Below are positions 13,585 through 23,107 of a stretch of 64,000 nt of DNA, piece after piece. The DNA is from Pomphorhynchus laevis (lineage: Eukaryota > Acanthocephala > Palaeacanthocephala > Echinorhynchida > Pomphorhynchidae). Position numbers and translations under genes: made by a program. Numbering within the stretch: position 1 is the stretch's first letter; the number at the start of each line of letters is the position of its first letter. Under the pieces are notes generated by a model, which did no database searches, was not told where the DNA came from, and saw only the letters and a list, made by a program, of their open reading frames with translations. The stretch lies in NCBI GenBank assembly GCA_012934845.2, contig WNNJ02003184.1, forward strand, positions 1 through 64,000, written 5' to 3'.

Positions 13585-14411
13585 GGTTGAGTACTACGAT
13601 TATATTTTTGCCGCGATAGAAACATCTTAGCTCGACAAACTTTCTCGTACTTCCCACGTTTTGAGCAAAATGAACATTCAGCATCCCGGGCTGGACAGCG
13701 ATTGCGGATATGCATAGCTCCACCACAAAAGTAGCATTTTTCTTGCTTATCTTTTGAACTAGAGCAATAGATTCCTCATTTTCTGAGCTATCAGTATTTG
13801 GTTTAGAACTTTGGGTCTCTTTCATGGCATTTACTGTGAATTCGGATGTGTGTCGATATTTGTGAATTTGGGCTGCTTCAATTGTTCGAGCGACTTGATA
13901 CGCTTTCTATTTATCAATGTCATTGGTTTCGAGTATGCGCTGACGAATTTCGTTTGACTGCAATCCCGTAAAAAATGAATCGCAAATGAGAATATCACAC
14001 AGCTCGTTAGCTTTCACATCCTTGAAAGTGCATCGACGAGCAAGCGTTTCAAGACGATCCACATAAGTAGATATCGATTCATCGAGAACTTGTCTGGCCG
14101 AGCATAACAAATGTCGTTTGTAAACCGAATTTGTAGCTTTTATGAATGATTTGTCGAGTAAATCCATTGCTGAGTCATAATTTGGACATTCCTCGATCTT
14201 ATCAAATAACTGAGCTGAAATTGATATTTTCAGAAGATCAAGCTTGTCATCTGCAGAATCGATTTTTAAGACGTTTAATGAAAGTTTCAAAGCGATATCG
14301 CCAGTGGCGCCATCCGCGTTTTGCATCAGGACAGTCTGTGGTCAGTTTAAGTGTATCCGGCTTGAACAGAGATTCCATCAATCACAATTCCAGACAATTC
14401 GTGAATAAAAT

Positions 14412-14518
14412 TGTGATAACCAAAGAGAATAAAATGACTTTTATTCATGAATCTACAAATAGCAGTAGGTACTAGATAAAGTCAGAAATAAACAAGATAG
14501 TGATCAATGTAATACACA
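14412..14518 (-). repeat. 5' LTR of gypsy fossil 1
   Basis: Matches 4,626-4,733 at about 90% identity, with TG...CA ends. It flanks the gag end of the minus-strand element and is directly followed by a PLE fragment. Confidence 0.8.
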
Positions 14519-14519
14519 C

Positions 14520-15195
14520 TAAGTAAACAAAATATTTCGGAAAGTCAGTTTAAAATTCTAAGGAAAGGTCGTAAGTTTGGAATTTGTAGATCATCATTGA
14601 AATTTAGTGATGAAATATCGGTTACCGCCGAACTTGAGTTACTTAGTCAAAAGCTTGTAGAAAACTTTGAGGGACATCAAAATAAACAATTGTTAGTGCA
14701 CAAACTTACTGGTCTTAGACATCATATATATGACAAATGTGAATAGATTAATTCGTTCCAACATCTCCAGAGCTGAATTGAATGCTTTAAAAGATCTTCG
14801 TCAGAACGATCAAATAGTCTTGACTAAAGCTGATAAGGGGAATTGTGTAGTGTTGTTGGATAAATCTGATTACAACGAAAAGGGGTTGTCTATTTTGGGA
14901 GAAACATCTACATTTAAAACATCCAAAAGCAACATCCATATATATATTCAAGGTCTTGACCTAATTGGCCGTCGACCACAAATATCAGAAAGAAAAAAAA
15001 GAAGAAAATCTCAACAAATTCCTTGCTTCCAAGCTACTCGTTTTCTTGCTAGGCGCTCCAATATAACCAACCACTTGTCACGGTGTGTTCGCCATTCAAC
15101 GTTGGTCTTCAGAAATATATACGATCGTGCAATTTGCTCAAGGCTTATTTTGAAAGTTTTTTTTTTAATTCTTCAGAGGAAGATGTGGTCAGCTG
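14520..15195 (+). mobile_element. Penelope-like element fragment, N-terminal RT part
   Basis: Plus-strand frames give the N-terminal side of a PLE RT: a helical lead-in near 14,600-14,720, then LKDLRQNDQIVLTKADKGNC and VVLLDKSDYNEK near 14,790-14,890, the DKG-containing motif of canonical PLEs. The rest, up to 15,195, is frame-shifted and only loosely recognisable. It is truncated by the RTE element that follows. It is not the missing half of the 3.5-4.6 kb PLE in simple form, because orientation is opposite. Confidence 0.75.
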
Positions 15196-17170
15196 ATTCT
15201 AGGTGAATGAGTGTACACACTCGATCGGTTGATGCTCTATAGTGACAACTTCTTCAGGGGTTCCGACGCAGAGTATCTTACATTTGCTGGGGTTCAAGTA
15301 GAGTCCGTACTTCGATGTAGCATCGGATGTTGTAATAATAATACGTCTGAGGTTTACGAAGTTTTCGGCAATTAGTACAATATCGTCCTCGTAAGCTAGA
15401 TCACAAATACGCTTCCCTTGTGTTCCAATTTCTATGCTTTCACAAGGATCTATTCGGGCGCTATTTAGTATTTTATCAACAACGATGTTAAACGAAGTTA
15501 AAGCTAACACGCTGCCCTGTCTCACCACTGTCATGACTTGAATTTCCTCACTTAGTTGTCTCCTCACTCTGATTAAAACATTCGATTGTTCGTAGAGAGC
15601 CTTCACGACTGCATATATCTTGAAAGGAAACCCACACTAATCTAAAAGAGGCCACATACTTTCTTTGCAAATACGGTCAAACGCAGTTTTAAAATCCAGG
15701 AACGCTATCACTGTCGTTGTCTAAATTTATTTGAGTTTCGAGTACACGTCGCAAGGATAATATTTGGTCAATACAGCTACGGCCCTTTATATATCCTGCT
15801 TGAATCTCCCGTACTTGCCGTTCTCGCACTGGCCGAATGCGTTCCAGTATGATTAGTTCGAGAGCCTTGTACACGACAAGAAGTAACGAGATTGGACGAT
15901 AATTCTCGCATGATCTCGCATTACCCTTTTTGTCAAAAAGGACTGTAAGTTTGATATATTGTGATACCAGAAGCTTGTAAGATTTCAGAAGTTATCCGAT
16001 CCAAACCAGGAGCTTTGTCGTTCTTCATACGGATGATACAATATTGTATCTCAGTTGTTGTTGGAGGTTGAACGTCGACGTCTTCCACAGTTGCATCGTG
16101 GGTATTCTGGCTTGCTGGCGGTCTGTTTTCGTTATATAGCTCTCGATAATATTCAGCCCAAATTCTCAGTTTTGCATCTGTGTTGTATGCGATAGCTCCT
16201 GCCTTACCGCGTAATCCCGATAGCGAGTACGTGTGTGGCCGCGTTATATTTCTCATGGATTGGAATAATCGTCAACTGTCATGCAGAGGCAGTTTAGCTT
16301 GGGAGGCAATGTTTCTCCAATATGCGTCAAGGTCAATCCTTAGGTTTGGTTTTGTTAACTTACTATAAAGCCTAACGTGAAATAAGTGATCATAATCCAT
16401 CACTTGTTTTCGCTCGGCAGAGATCACAAGTGTATTCGCAGATATCCACGAACGTGTATGCCGTTTCCTACATAGAAAATAACTATTTGCAGCTGAGTGG
16501 ACCGAGTTGATAATGTCCCCATATTTCATCAGGTGATGTTTGTAGATCACATTCGGCATTTAGTAAGTTTTCCTTTACTGTTGCTCTGAATTTCTCTGTA
16601 ATTAGCGAGGTATTTAGGAGTTGGATATCGTAAGTCATGGATTCAGGTATCTTACTTGTTGCGGAAATCGTAACTTCCCTACACACAATATCACGAGTGC
16701 ATGATCCATAATTATTTCCAACACTCCCCCAAAAGAGTGTCAATTCAATAAGGAGGAGCGCAAGCGTTGTCTAAAGAGGATGTAAGCAATCTGATTCCGT
16801 ACCCTACTATTAGGATGGAACCATGTTTCGAGATGTCGTATTTTACGACGGAAAATGTGTTTAAGATGATGTCTCTCGACAAGTGAAATTAGTCGCTCAA
16901 CATTAGGACATAATCTACCAACAGTATGAGGTCCGACACTAGAGATAAGGTGATTACAAGGACAACCAAGTTGAGCATTGAAGTCGCTTGCCAACACCAA
17001 TACATCGTTTGAAAGGACCGCAGATAGTACGCTGTCAATTATTTGATAAAAATTCTCTGCAATAGATGAGGGTGCTTCATCGTCGGTGCATATGCGCTCA
17101 CAGTCTATAAATTGAACGTTTTGCCTGCTAGACGTAGTAGCGCAATACGATAGTCAATAGGATTTCAGTC
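15196..17170 (-). mobile_element. RTE-type LINE, broken
   Basis: Minus-strand non-LTR element. Endonuclease traces at about 17,150-16,780 include VLASDFNAQLGCP and an upstream SAYAPT motif. The linker and RT start lie at 16,740-15,930, with EIQYCIIRMKNDKAPGLDRI, the KAPG(L/V)D motif of RTE elements. Then IQAGYIKGRSCIDQILSLRR at about 15,790, and the LAYEDDIVLIAENF active-site block at about 15,380, where E replaces the usual A before DD. The frame is split by several frameshifts and stops (16,559-16,272; 16,256-15,933; 15,874-15,689; 15,606-15,199). RTE-clade placement rests on these motifs and on the short single-ORF layout. Confidence 0.85.
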
Positions 17171-17330
17171 AATGATGCATTATATATCATTGTATAACCA
17201 TATGCTTGGACGTTCTTCACCGGCACGAAATCAAGAATGTTTAAAACGTTTCGTTTATTCAAACTTTTTCAATTGTAAGTATTAACAATCACCAAGACAA
17301 TTTTAAAATATTTAATTTTATTAATATATA
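17171..17330. other. AT-rich spacer
   Basis: Sequence between the RTE endonuclease and the transposase remnant, ending in a (TA)n run at about 17,322-17,343. A TTTAAAACGTTTCGTTT motif at 17,240 resembles the GTTTCG ends seen at other PLE termini in this window. No gene was seen. Confidence 0.35.
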
Positions 17331-17339
17331 TATATATAT

Positions 17340-17700
17340 ATATAATCAGCTCTGCCATTTGCTCTTTCAACCCAAAGTCGCATCTGGCTAAAGTAGCCTT
17401 ACATAATAAAATCTCCACAATCCTAAACCTCTACTATTGTATCAAAGAGTCGGGCACTGCTCATGTATATACCTCTCTTCTTAAACGGGTATTTACACAT
17501 GAAATAAATTCCTCAACAGGATTGAGTTGTGGGGAATATAGTTCAAAAACTTTAAGATACAGTTCTTATGAATAAAGACCTCGCTAACTTCTCTAGTCTT
17601 ATGAATTGTAGCATTGTCCATAACAATGTACTTCCTTTCATGTGTTGATAACATGGCTAAATCTTCACATATAAAAATCATCCTAATTTTATTCGGCAAG
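17340..17700 (-). pseudogene. Tc1/mariner/IS630-type DDE transposase remnant
   Basis: The minus frame 17,699-17,493 contains KYIVMDNATIHKT followed after a gap by a YSPQLNPVEEF-like block when the adjacent frame is read (about 17,555-17,520). This is the second D and the E of a DDE_3 transposase; the spacing counted from D to E is about 34 residues, as in DD34E elements. Downstream on the minus strand a GYFSQMRLWVERANGRA-like stretch may be the C-terminus (about 17,350-17,400). The first catalytic D and the DNA-binding half are absent, and a frameshift separates the two blocks, so this is a dead C-terminal fragment of a DNA transposon. Confidence 0.7.
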
Positions 17701-18190
17701 AATTTTACTTGCTGTCGTTAATTGCTTTATCACATGATCCTTTATAGGATACAATATAATTTTATAACAGATAGTGTTAAACCGTGCTCCGGGAGCTCAT
17801 AAGCTTCAGTTTCATAATTGTAAATGTTGGCAAAAACCGGAGTTCGAGTACATGCCGAGCAGACTTCCTTATCACTCCTAGACGAGCTGATGGTAGCCGG
17901 CAACACTCATCAGCAGTGTAAACTACCATCAGTCGTTTCGGCTGCCTTGTGATATATTTAAAAGGCATCTCCGAGAATTTGCTAACGTAGTAGCATGGGC
18001 ATAGCCTCTTTAAACTAACCATGTGCTTTCCGGACCATCCTAATTTTATTCGGCAGGAATTTTACTTGCTGTCGTTGCTTGCTTTCATACAAAATCCTTT
18101 GAAAGATACATTATTATAATTTTATAACAGATAGTGTTAAACTCTGCTCCGGGAGCTAATAAGCTTACGTTTCATAATTGTAAGTTTCAT
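17696..18190 (-). repeat. ~360-bp satellite, minus-oriented block (about 1.4 units)
   Basis: Reverse complement of the array at 18,226-20,330. It carries one complete ribozyme-like block (17,871-17,946) and two copies of the GACAGCAAGTAAAATTC and CTCCCGGAGC landmarks. The array changes orientation at about 18,190-18,225 through a short unrelated AT-rich joint. Confidence 0.85.
17871..17946 (-). ncRNA. Permuted hammerhead ribozyme block, minus unit
   Basis: On the minus strand: GGCAGCC-GAA-ACGACTGATGGTAG, then TTTACACTG-CTGATGA-GTGTTGCC, then CTACCATCAGCTCGT-C-TAGGAGTGA. Stem III pairs over 14 bp with one bulged C, starting with the required A-U pair next to GAA. Stem II pairs over 7 bp with one bulged U. 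Stem I is weaker in this unit than in the consensus. All invariant hammerhead core bases (CUGAUGA, GAA, GUC) are present. Candidate only; activity is not shown. Confidence 0.6.
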
Positions 18191-18225
18191 TCTCATAATA
18201 TATGTTTCATTATCAAATATGTCTT

Positions 18226-20330
18226 TTTAATATATCACAAAACAGTTTAACGACTGATTGTAGTTCACCCTACTGATGAGGGCAGCCGGTCACCATTAGC
18301 TCGTCTAGGAGTGATAACGAAGTCTGCTCTGCATGTAATCAAACTCCGGTTTTTGGCAACATCTACAATTTTGAAACTGAAGCTTATTAGCTCCCGGAGC
18401 ATAGTTTAACACAATCGGAATTAAAACTATAAAATTGTATCCATCAAATGATCCTGTGAGAAAGCAAGCAACGACAGCAAGTAAAATTCCTGCTAAATAA
18501 AATTAAGATGATCCGGAAGCACATGATTAGTTAAAAGAGGCAATATCCATGCTACCACGTAAGCAAATTATTGGATATACCTTCTTAATATATCACAAAA
18601 CAGCCAAACGACTGATTGTAGTTCACTCTACTGATGAGTACAGCCGGTCACCATTAGCTCATCTAGGAGTGATAGGCAAGTCTGCTCTGCATGTAATCAA
18701 ACTCCGGTTTTTGGCAACATCTACAATTATGAAACTGGAGCTTATTAGCTCAAGGAGCAGAATTTAACACAATCTGTTATAAAATTATAATAATGTATCC
18801 TTCAAAGGATCTTGTAAGAAAGCAAGCAACGACAGCAAGTAAAATTCCTGCTGAATAAAATTAGGATGATCCGGAAAGCACATTGTCAGTTTAAAGTAGC
18901 TAAGACCATGCAACCACGTTAGCAAATTCTCGGAGATGTCTTTTTAATATATCACAAGGCAGCCGAAACGACTGATAGTACTTCACCCATCTGATGAGTG
19001 ATGCCCGCTACCATCAGCTTGTCTAGGAGGGATAAGGAATTCTGCTCTTCATGTAATCGAAGTTCGGTTTTTGACAACATTTACAATTACGAAACTGAAG
19101 CTTATTAGCTCCCGAAGCAATGTTTAACACTATCTGTTATAAAATTATAATAATGTATCTTTTAAAGGATTTTGTATGAAAGCAAGCAACGACAGCAAGT
19201 AAAATTCCTGCCGAACAAAATTAGAGAGATCTGGAAAGCACATGGTTAGTTTAAAGAGGCTAGGCCTATGCTACTACATTAGCAAATTCTCGGAGATGCC
19301 TTTTATAATATATCACAAGGCAGCCGAAACTACTGATGGTAGTTCACCCTACTGATGAGTTCTGACGGTTACCATCAGCTCGTCTAGGAGTGATAAGGAA
19401 GTCTGCTCGGCATGTAATCGAACTCCGGTTTTTGGCAACATTTACAATTATGATACTGAACTTATTAGCTCCAAGAGCACAGTTTAGCACTTTTTGTTAT
19501 AAAATTGTAATATCGTATCCTATAAAGGATCCTGTGAGAAAAAAAGCAACGACAGCAAGTAAAATTCCTTTGGAAAAAAATTGGATGATCCGGAATGCAC
19601 ATGGTTAGTTTAAAGAGGCTAGGTCCATGCTACCACGTTTCCAAATTATCGAAGATGCTTTTTAATATATCACAAGGCAGCCGAAACGACTGATTGTAGT
19701 TTACCCACTGATGAGTGCTGTCGGCTACCATCTGCTCGTCTAGGAGTGATAAATAAGTAGGCTCGGCATGTAATCGAACTTCGGTTTTTGGCAGCATTTA
19801 CAATTATAAAACTGAAGCTTATTAGCTCCCGGAGCACATTTTAACACTATCTGAGATAAAATTATTATAATGAATCCTTCAAAGGATCGTGTGAGAAAGC
19901 AAGCAACGATAGCAAGTAAAATTCTTGCTGAATAAAATTAGGATGGTCCGGAAAGCACATTGCTAGTTTATAGAGGCTAGGTCCATGCTACCACGTTAGC
20001 AAATTCTCGGCGATGCCTTCTCAATAAATCAAAGGGCAGCCAAAACGACTAATTGTAGTTCACCCTACTGATGAGTGGTGCCGGCTTCCATTAGCTCGTC
20101 TTGAAGTGATAAGGAAGTTTGCTCGGCATGTAATCGAAATCGAGTTTTTGCAATTATGAAAATAAAGCTTATTTGCTCCCGAGCACAGTTTAACAATATC
20201 TGTTATAAAATTATAATAATGTATCTTTTAAAGGATTTTGTATGAAAGCAAGCAACGACAGCAAGTAAAATTCTTGTCGAATATAATTTGGATGATCTGG
20301 AAATCGGACCATTCTTAAACACTAGGTAGA
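18226..20330 (+). repeat. ~360-bp tandem satellite array, about six units
   Basis: Six head-to-tail diverged units. The CGTC|TAGGAG site, used as a ruler, falls after 18,305, 18,663, 19,023, 19,384, 19,740 and 20,100, so the unit is 356-361 bp. Conserved landmarks in each unit: GGCAGCCGAAAC, CTGATGAG, CTCGTCTAGGAGTGATAAGG, GAACTCCGGTTTTTGGCAAC, AGCTCCCGGAGC, CAACGACAGCAAGTAAAATT. No open reading frame of note. Units differ by many substitutions, so this is not a fresh expansion. The ~85-bp block starting GGCAGCC holds the three strands of a hammerhead ribozyme (see the ncRNA entries). Confidence 0.9.
19319..19393 (+). ncRNA. Permuted hammerhead ribozyme block, unit 4
   Basis: Strand 1 GGCAGCC-GAA-ACTACTGATGGTAG; strand 2 TTCACCCTA-CTGATGA-GTTCTGACGG; strand 3 TACCATCAGCTCGT-C-TAGGAGTGA. 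Stem I (UCACCCUA with UAGGAGUGA, one bulged A) is perfect over 8 pairs, and stem III is intact apart from one changed position and a missing end pair; stem II is damaged in this unit. Predicted cleavage falls after C19,384 (GUC). Comparable blocks occur at 18,240-18,315, 18,598-18,673, 18,958-19,034, 19,676-19,750 and 20,032-20,110; the first two and the last have changed core bases next to GAAA or at the cleavage triplet. Confidence 0.6.
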
Positions 20331-20419
20331 GGTTGTTGCTGAATTGTCGCTGCACTTGTTGGATCCTTAATGGATACGGCAGGTATAATAGTATTGCACG
20401 ATTATATATAATTTAATCG
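20331..20419. other. Joint between satellite blocks
   Basis: A short stretch with no match to the satellite, separating the + array from the following minus-oriented partial unit. No feature was recognised. Confidence 0.4.
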
Positions 20420-20580
20420 CAGAATGTGTAAAATTGTGCTCCGGGAGCTAAAAAGCTTCAGTTTCATAATCGTAGATTTTGCCAAAAACCGGAGTTCGAT
20501 TACATGCAGATCAGACTTCCTTATCACTCCTAGACGAGCTGATAATAGCCTGCAGCACTCATCAGTAGGGTGAACTACCA
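20420..20580 (-). repeat. ~360-bp satellite, partial minus unit
   Basis: Contains CTCCGGGAGC, CCGGAGTTCG, the CTTATCACTCCTAGACGAG site and a CTCATCAGTAGGGTGAACTA strand in reverse orientation. It stops abruptly in the stem III arm and abuts the next tandem repeat family at 20,581. Confidence 0.8.
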
Positions 20581-21245
20581 TGCACAGATCTTATGCTAAA
20601 TTTCCTCTGGGCATACGTAGCGACTTTGAATATTGCGAGAATAATTCGGTTCTATTTCTTGATCTGATGAGGATATATAGAATGCTGCCTGGTGTTTATG
20701 CCTCTTCATGAGGAAAACATAGTGATTTATTTACGAGTACACCATTTTATGTCCCAGGGCAGGTGTAACAACAAATTATATTTTATATATTTGTACACTT
20801 TAAAGTGTCCGTGTAAAACAGCATTTCTATTAAAAGGAATTTAGTGTCTGATGCATGGTTAAACCGCATTACGCACTGCCATGCACAGAGCTTATGCTAA
20901 ATTTCCTCTGATGATTCAGATTAAGGGTATTTCTGTTTTTCAAGCTTTAGACATTGTTTAAGTGTGTATAAGGTGCCTATGGATGATTATTAAAGTCACG
21001 GTACTGTTGAGCTCCGTTAGAGCGAAACGCGTATACAGTTGTTGAAGTTTGTCGTCACACATTGGATGACTGGGCATACGTAGCGACTTTGAATATTGCG
21101 AGAATAATTCGGTTCTATTTCTTGATCTGATGAGGATATATAGAATTCTGCCTGGTGTTTATGCCTCTTCATGAGGAAAACAGTGATTTATTTACGAGTA
21201 CACCATTGTGTGTCCCAGGGCATGTGTAACAAGAAATTATATATA
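20581..21245 (+). repeat. Second tandem repeat, two copies, one with an internal deletion
   Basis: Copy 1 (20,581-20,879) and copy 2 (20,880-about 21,240) both begin CATGCACAG.(C/T)CTTATGC and share a GGCATACGTAGCGACTTTG block of about 170 bp. Copy 1 lacks about 160 bp that copy 2 has between CCTCTG and GGCATACG; the missing piece holds the hammerhead-like motif at 21,004-21,040. Identity of the shared parts is very high, so the duplication is recent. The unit would be about 460 bp. It may be a PLE terminal repeat or a retrozyme-like unit; no coding potential. Confidence 0.8.
20995..21045 (+). ncRNA. Hammerhead-like motif in conventional order, one core deviation
   Basis: Reads CTGTTGA-GCTC-CGTTA-GAGC-GAAA-CGCG-TA, then TACAG. 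Stem II (GCUC/GAGC) is a 4-bp helix with a 5-nt loop directly before GAAA; the very short stem III followed by GUA (cut after 21,033) resembles minimal type I hammerheads reported in animal retroelements. Stem I starts GUA/UAC. The core has U where A6 of CUGANGA is expected, so this copy is probably inactive. Confidence 0.5.
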
Positions 21246-21304
21246 TATATATTATTGTTACTCGATAGAAGCGGTGGTCTTGGATCACTTAATGATTCCA
21301 TTAA

Positions 21305-21489
21305 ATATCAAGGTTTTAAAGAAAACAAGACGCAAACTGGATTTTTATTTATTGAGCACAGGACACGCAACGTTTCGACACAAAGTCTTTATCAAGCGGT
21401 GATAAAGACTTTGTGTCGAAACGTTGCGTGTCCTGTGCTCAATAAATAAAAATCCAGTTTGCGTCTTGTTTTCTTTAAAACCTTGATAT
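21305..21489. repeat. Perfect inverted repeat with 89-bp arms
   Basis: Arms 21,305-21,393 and 21,401-21,489 are exactly complementary by eye, around a 7-nt centre. The arm contains CAACGTTTCGACACAAAGTC and an AATAAATAAAAATCC stretch; the CGTTTCG...TTTATCAAG pattern is like the ends of PLEs elsewhere in this window. A transcript would form an 89-bp RNA hairpin. Confidence 0.9.
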
Positions 21490-21499
21490 ATATAACTAA

Positions 21500-21660
21500 T
21501 GTAATTTATATATAAATTACAAAGGAAACAGCACCGCCGCGTGGTTGAATCAAACTTCTAATTTATTTATTGGTCCTCTGATGATTTCAGGCCACGGTGC
21601 TGTTTCGTTTGTAATTTATTATATTGGTCATTTTGTGATCCCGCTGATGTCTATTACATT
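21500..21660. repeat. Small inverted repeat with CTGATGA inside
   Basis: AATTACAAAGGAAACAGCACCG (about 21,514-21,535) pairs with CGGTGCTGTTTCGTTTGTAATT (about 21,597-21,618), with CTCTGATGATTTCAGG between. It looks like a terminal piece of a Penelope-like or foldback element in front of PLE-C. No gene. Confidence 0.55.
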
Positions 21661-23107
21661 GAAAAAATTCACTGCATTGCACTGACTTCGAAAGCACAAG
21701 CTACGTCATGCAATTAGCATATAGTGAAGGCTACGGATGTAGCCTGGACTCTTCTATTTGTTACCCAAGATACACAAATATATAACTTCGGTAATGTGAA
21801 AACTAATTATCATTTGCAAAAATACAATGACCGAAAAAGTTTCTAAAATGATACATGGCATGCTAAATCCACTGTTTGCAAACTTAACCTCGTGTATAGG
21901 GGAAAGATCACGAATGATTTATTTCTCAACTGAATGAAAAAATATGACAATCGATGCAAAAGATATAATCATTACATTAGATGTCAAATCGCTGTATCCA
22001 TAAATTTCGCATAATGAGGGTATTAAAGCAATCGAAAAAGTAATTGAAAATGCTAAGTGAGAAGCCGGCAAATTAAATTTTGTTTTCAGCTGCATTCGTT
22101 TCATTTTCAAAAATAACTTTAATTTTGAGTCGAAGCTCTACCGACACAAAGAAGGTACCGCAATAGTATATCAGTATCCCAGTTCTATGCTATCTTGTAC
22201 ATGAATAATTACTAAAGAAAGTTCTTAACACGTCAAAAACATACCTTTATTTATCTTAGGTGTATCTATGATAATTTCATAGTATGGAAACACGGGCAAG
22301 AACAACTGGATCAGTTAATTAATGAAATAAATAATTACGGTTGTCTAAATTTTACTACTTCAACTGTATTTCCGGAAAATTTCCTAGATGTCACCATTTA
22401 TAGAGATGATTTTAGTGGAGTTCATACAACCGTATAAAGAAAGCCAGCACCCACACCGCTATACCTACATTCAAAGAGCACGCACCTTAATTCGCAGGAG
22501 AAAGCACTTATTACGAATGAGGCAATTAGAATGATGAGCATATGCAGTACATTAAAATATGGAAAACTGTCTCAAAGACCTTCGACAAAACTTATCATCC
22601 AGAGGATATATACTAAACATGGAATCACAAGATTAATAAAAAATGCAAAAATTAGAACAGGACTTTATAAAAGAAAACTTCCAAAAACATCTAATAAAAG
22701 AAAATACGGTAAGAATGGTAATTCTTTTTCATTCCGCTTTACCCATAATTCAATCTAGAATTAATTACAAAATTCACAAGTGGGCAAAAATAGATGAAAC
22801 AGAGGATAAACGTTCACAGGTTGTAGACAAGACAATTAATATTTTTATTTTTTATAGACAATGATTTAAAGCAATCCAAAGTATTAAATTACAAAACTAC
22901 AAGAATCTTCAACATCGTTCTACAGCCATATTTACGTTCCACATAGATGCAACAAGCGCTTTAAAATTTGCATCATGGTTATAAGATAAGATAAGGATTT
23001 TCTTTAACAAAACTTGTAACCGATAAAAAACGTGTTACACAGAACAAAACATGCAAGAGAAGACAAAAATAATATCAATTCGTTAATCATTCAATCTTCT
23101 ATTTATT

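Larger units (their letters stand above)
4626..14518 (-). mobile_element. Ty3/gypsy LTR retrotransposon fossil 1, split by two insertions
   Basis: An old Metaviridae-type element on the minus strand. Flanking direct repeats of about 107 bp (4,626-4,733 and 14,412-14,518, TG...CA ends) are its LTRs and differ at roughly 10 of about 104 compared bases. Parts in element order: gag with zinc-knuckle region 14,330-13,590; RT 9,710-9,240; RNase H 6,375-5,940; integrase 5,760-4,735. A LINE (6.6-9.25 kb) and a second gypsy element (9.73-13.58 kb) sit inside it, and the protease and start of RT are not seen. Broken, with several breaks. The LTR divergence and the nested younger elements say it is the oldest layer here. 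Confidence 0.85.

Noticed and set aside
13577-14326. Host zinc-finger gene
   Set aside because: The cysteine motifs and position fit the gag region of gypsy fossil 1 on the minus strand.
20581-21245. Long host lncRNA or gene in the second tandem repeat
   Set aside because: Exact duplication of blocks and lack of ORFs point to repeat DNA.
21530-21620. Possible permuted hammerhead around GAAACAGCACCG...CTGATGA...CGGTGCTGTTTCG
   Set aside because: Stem III-like pairing and CUGAUGA are present, but no stem I or stem II complementarity could be found, so it is kept only as an inverted repeat.
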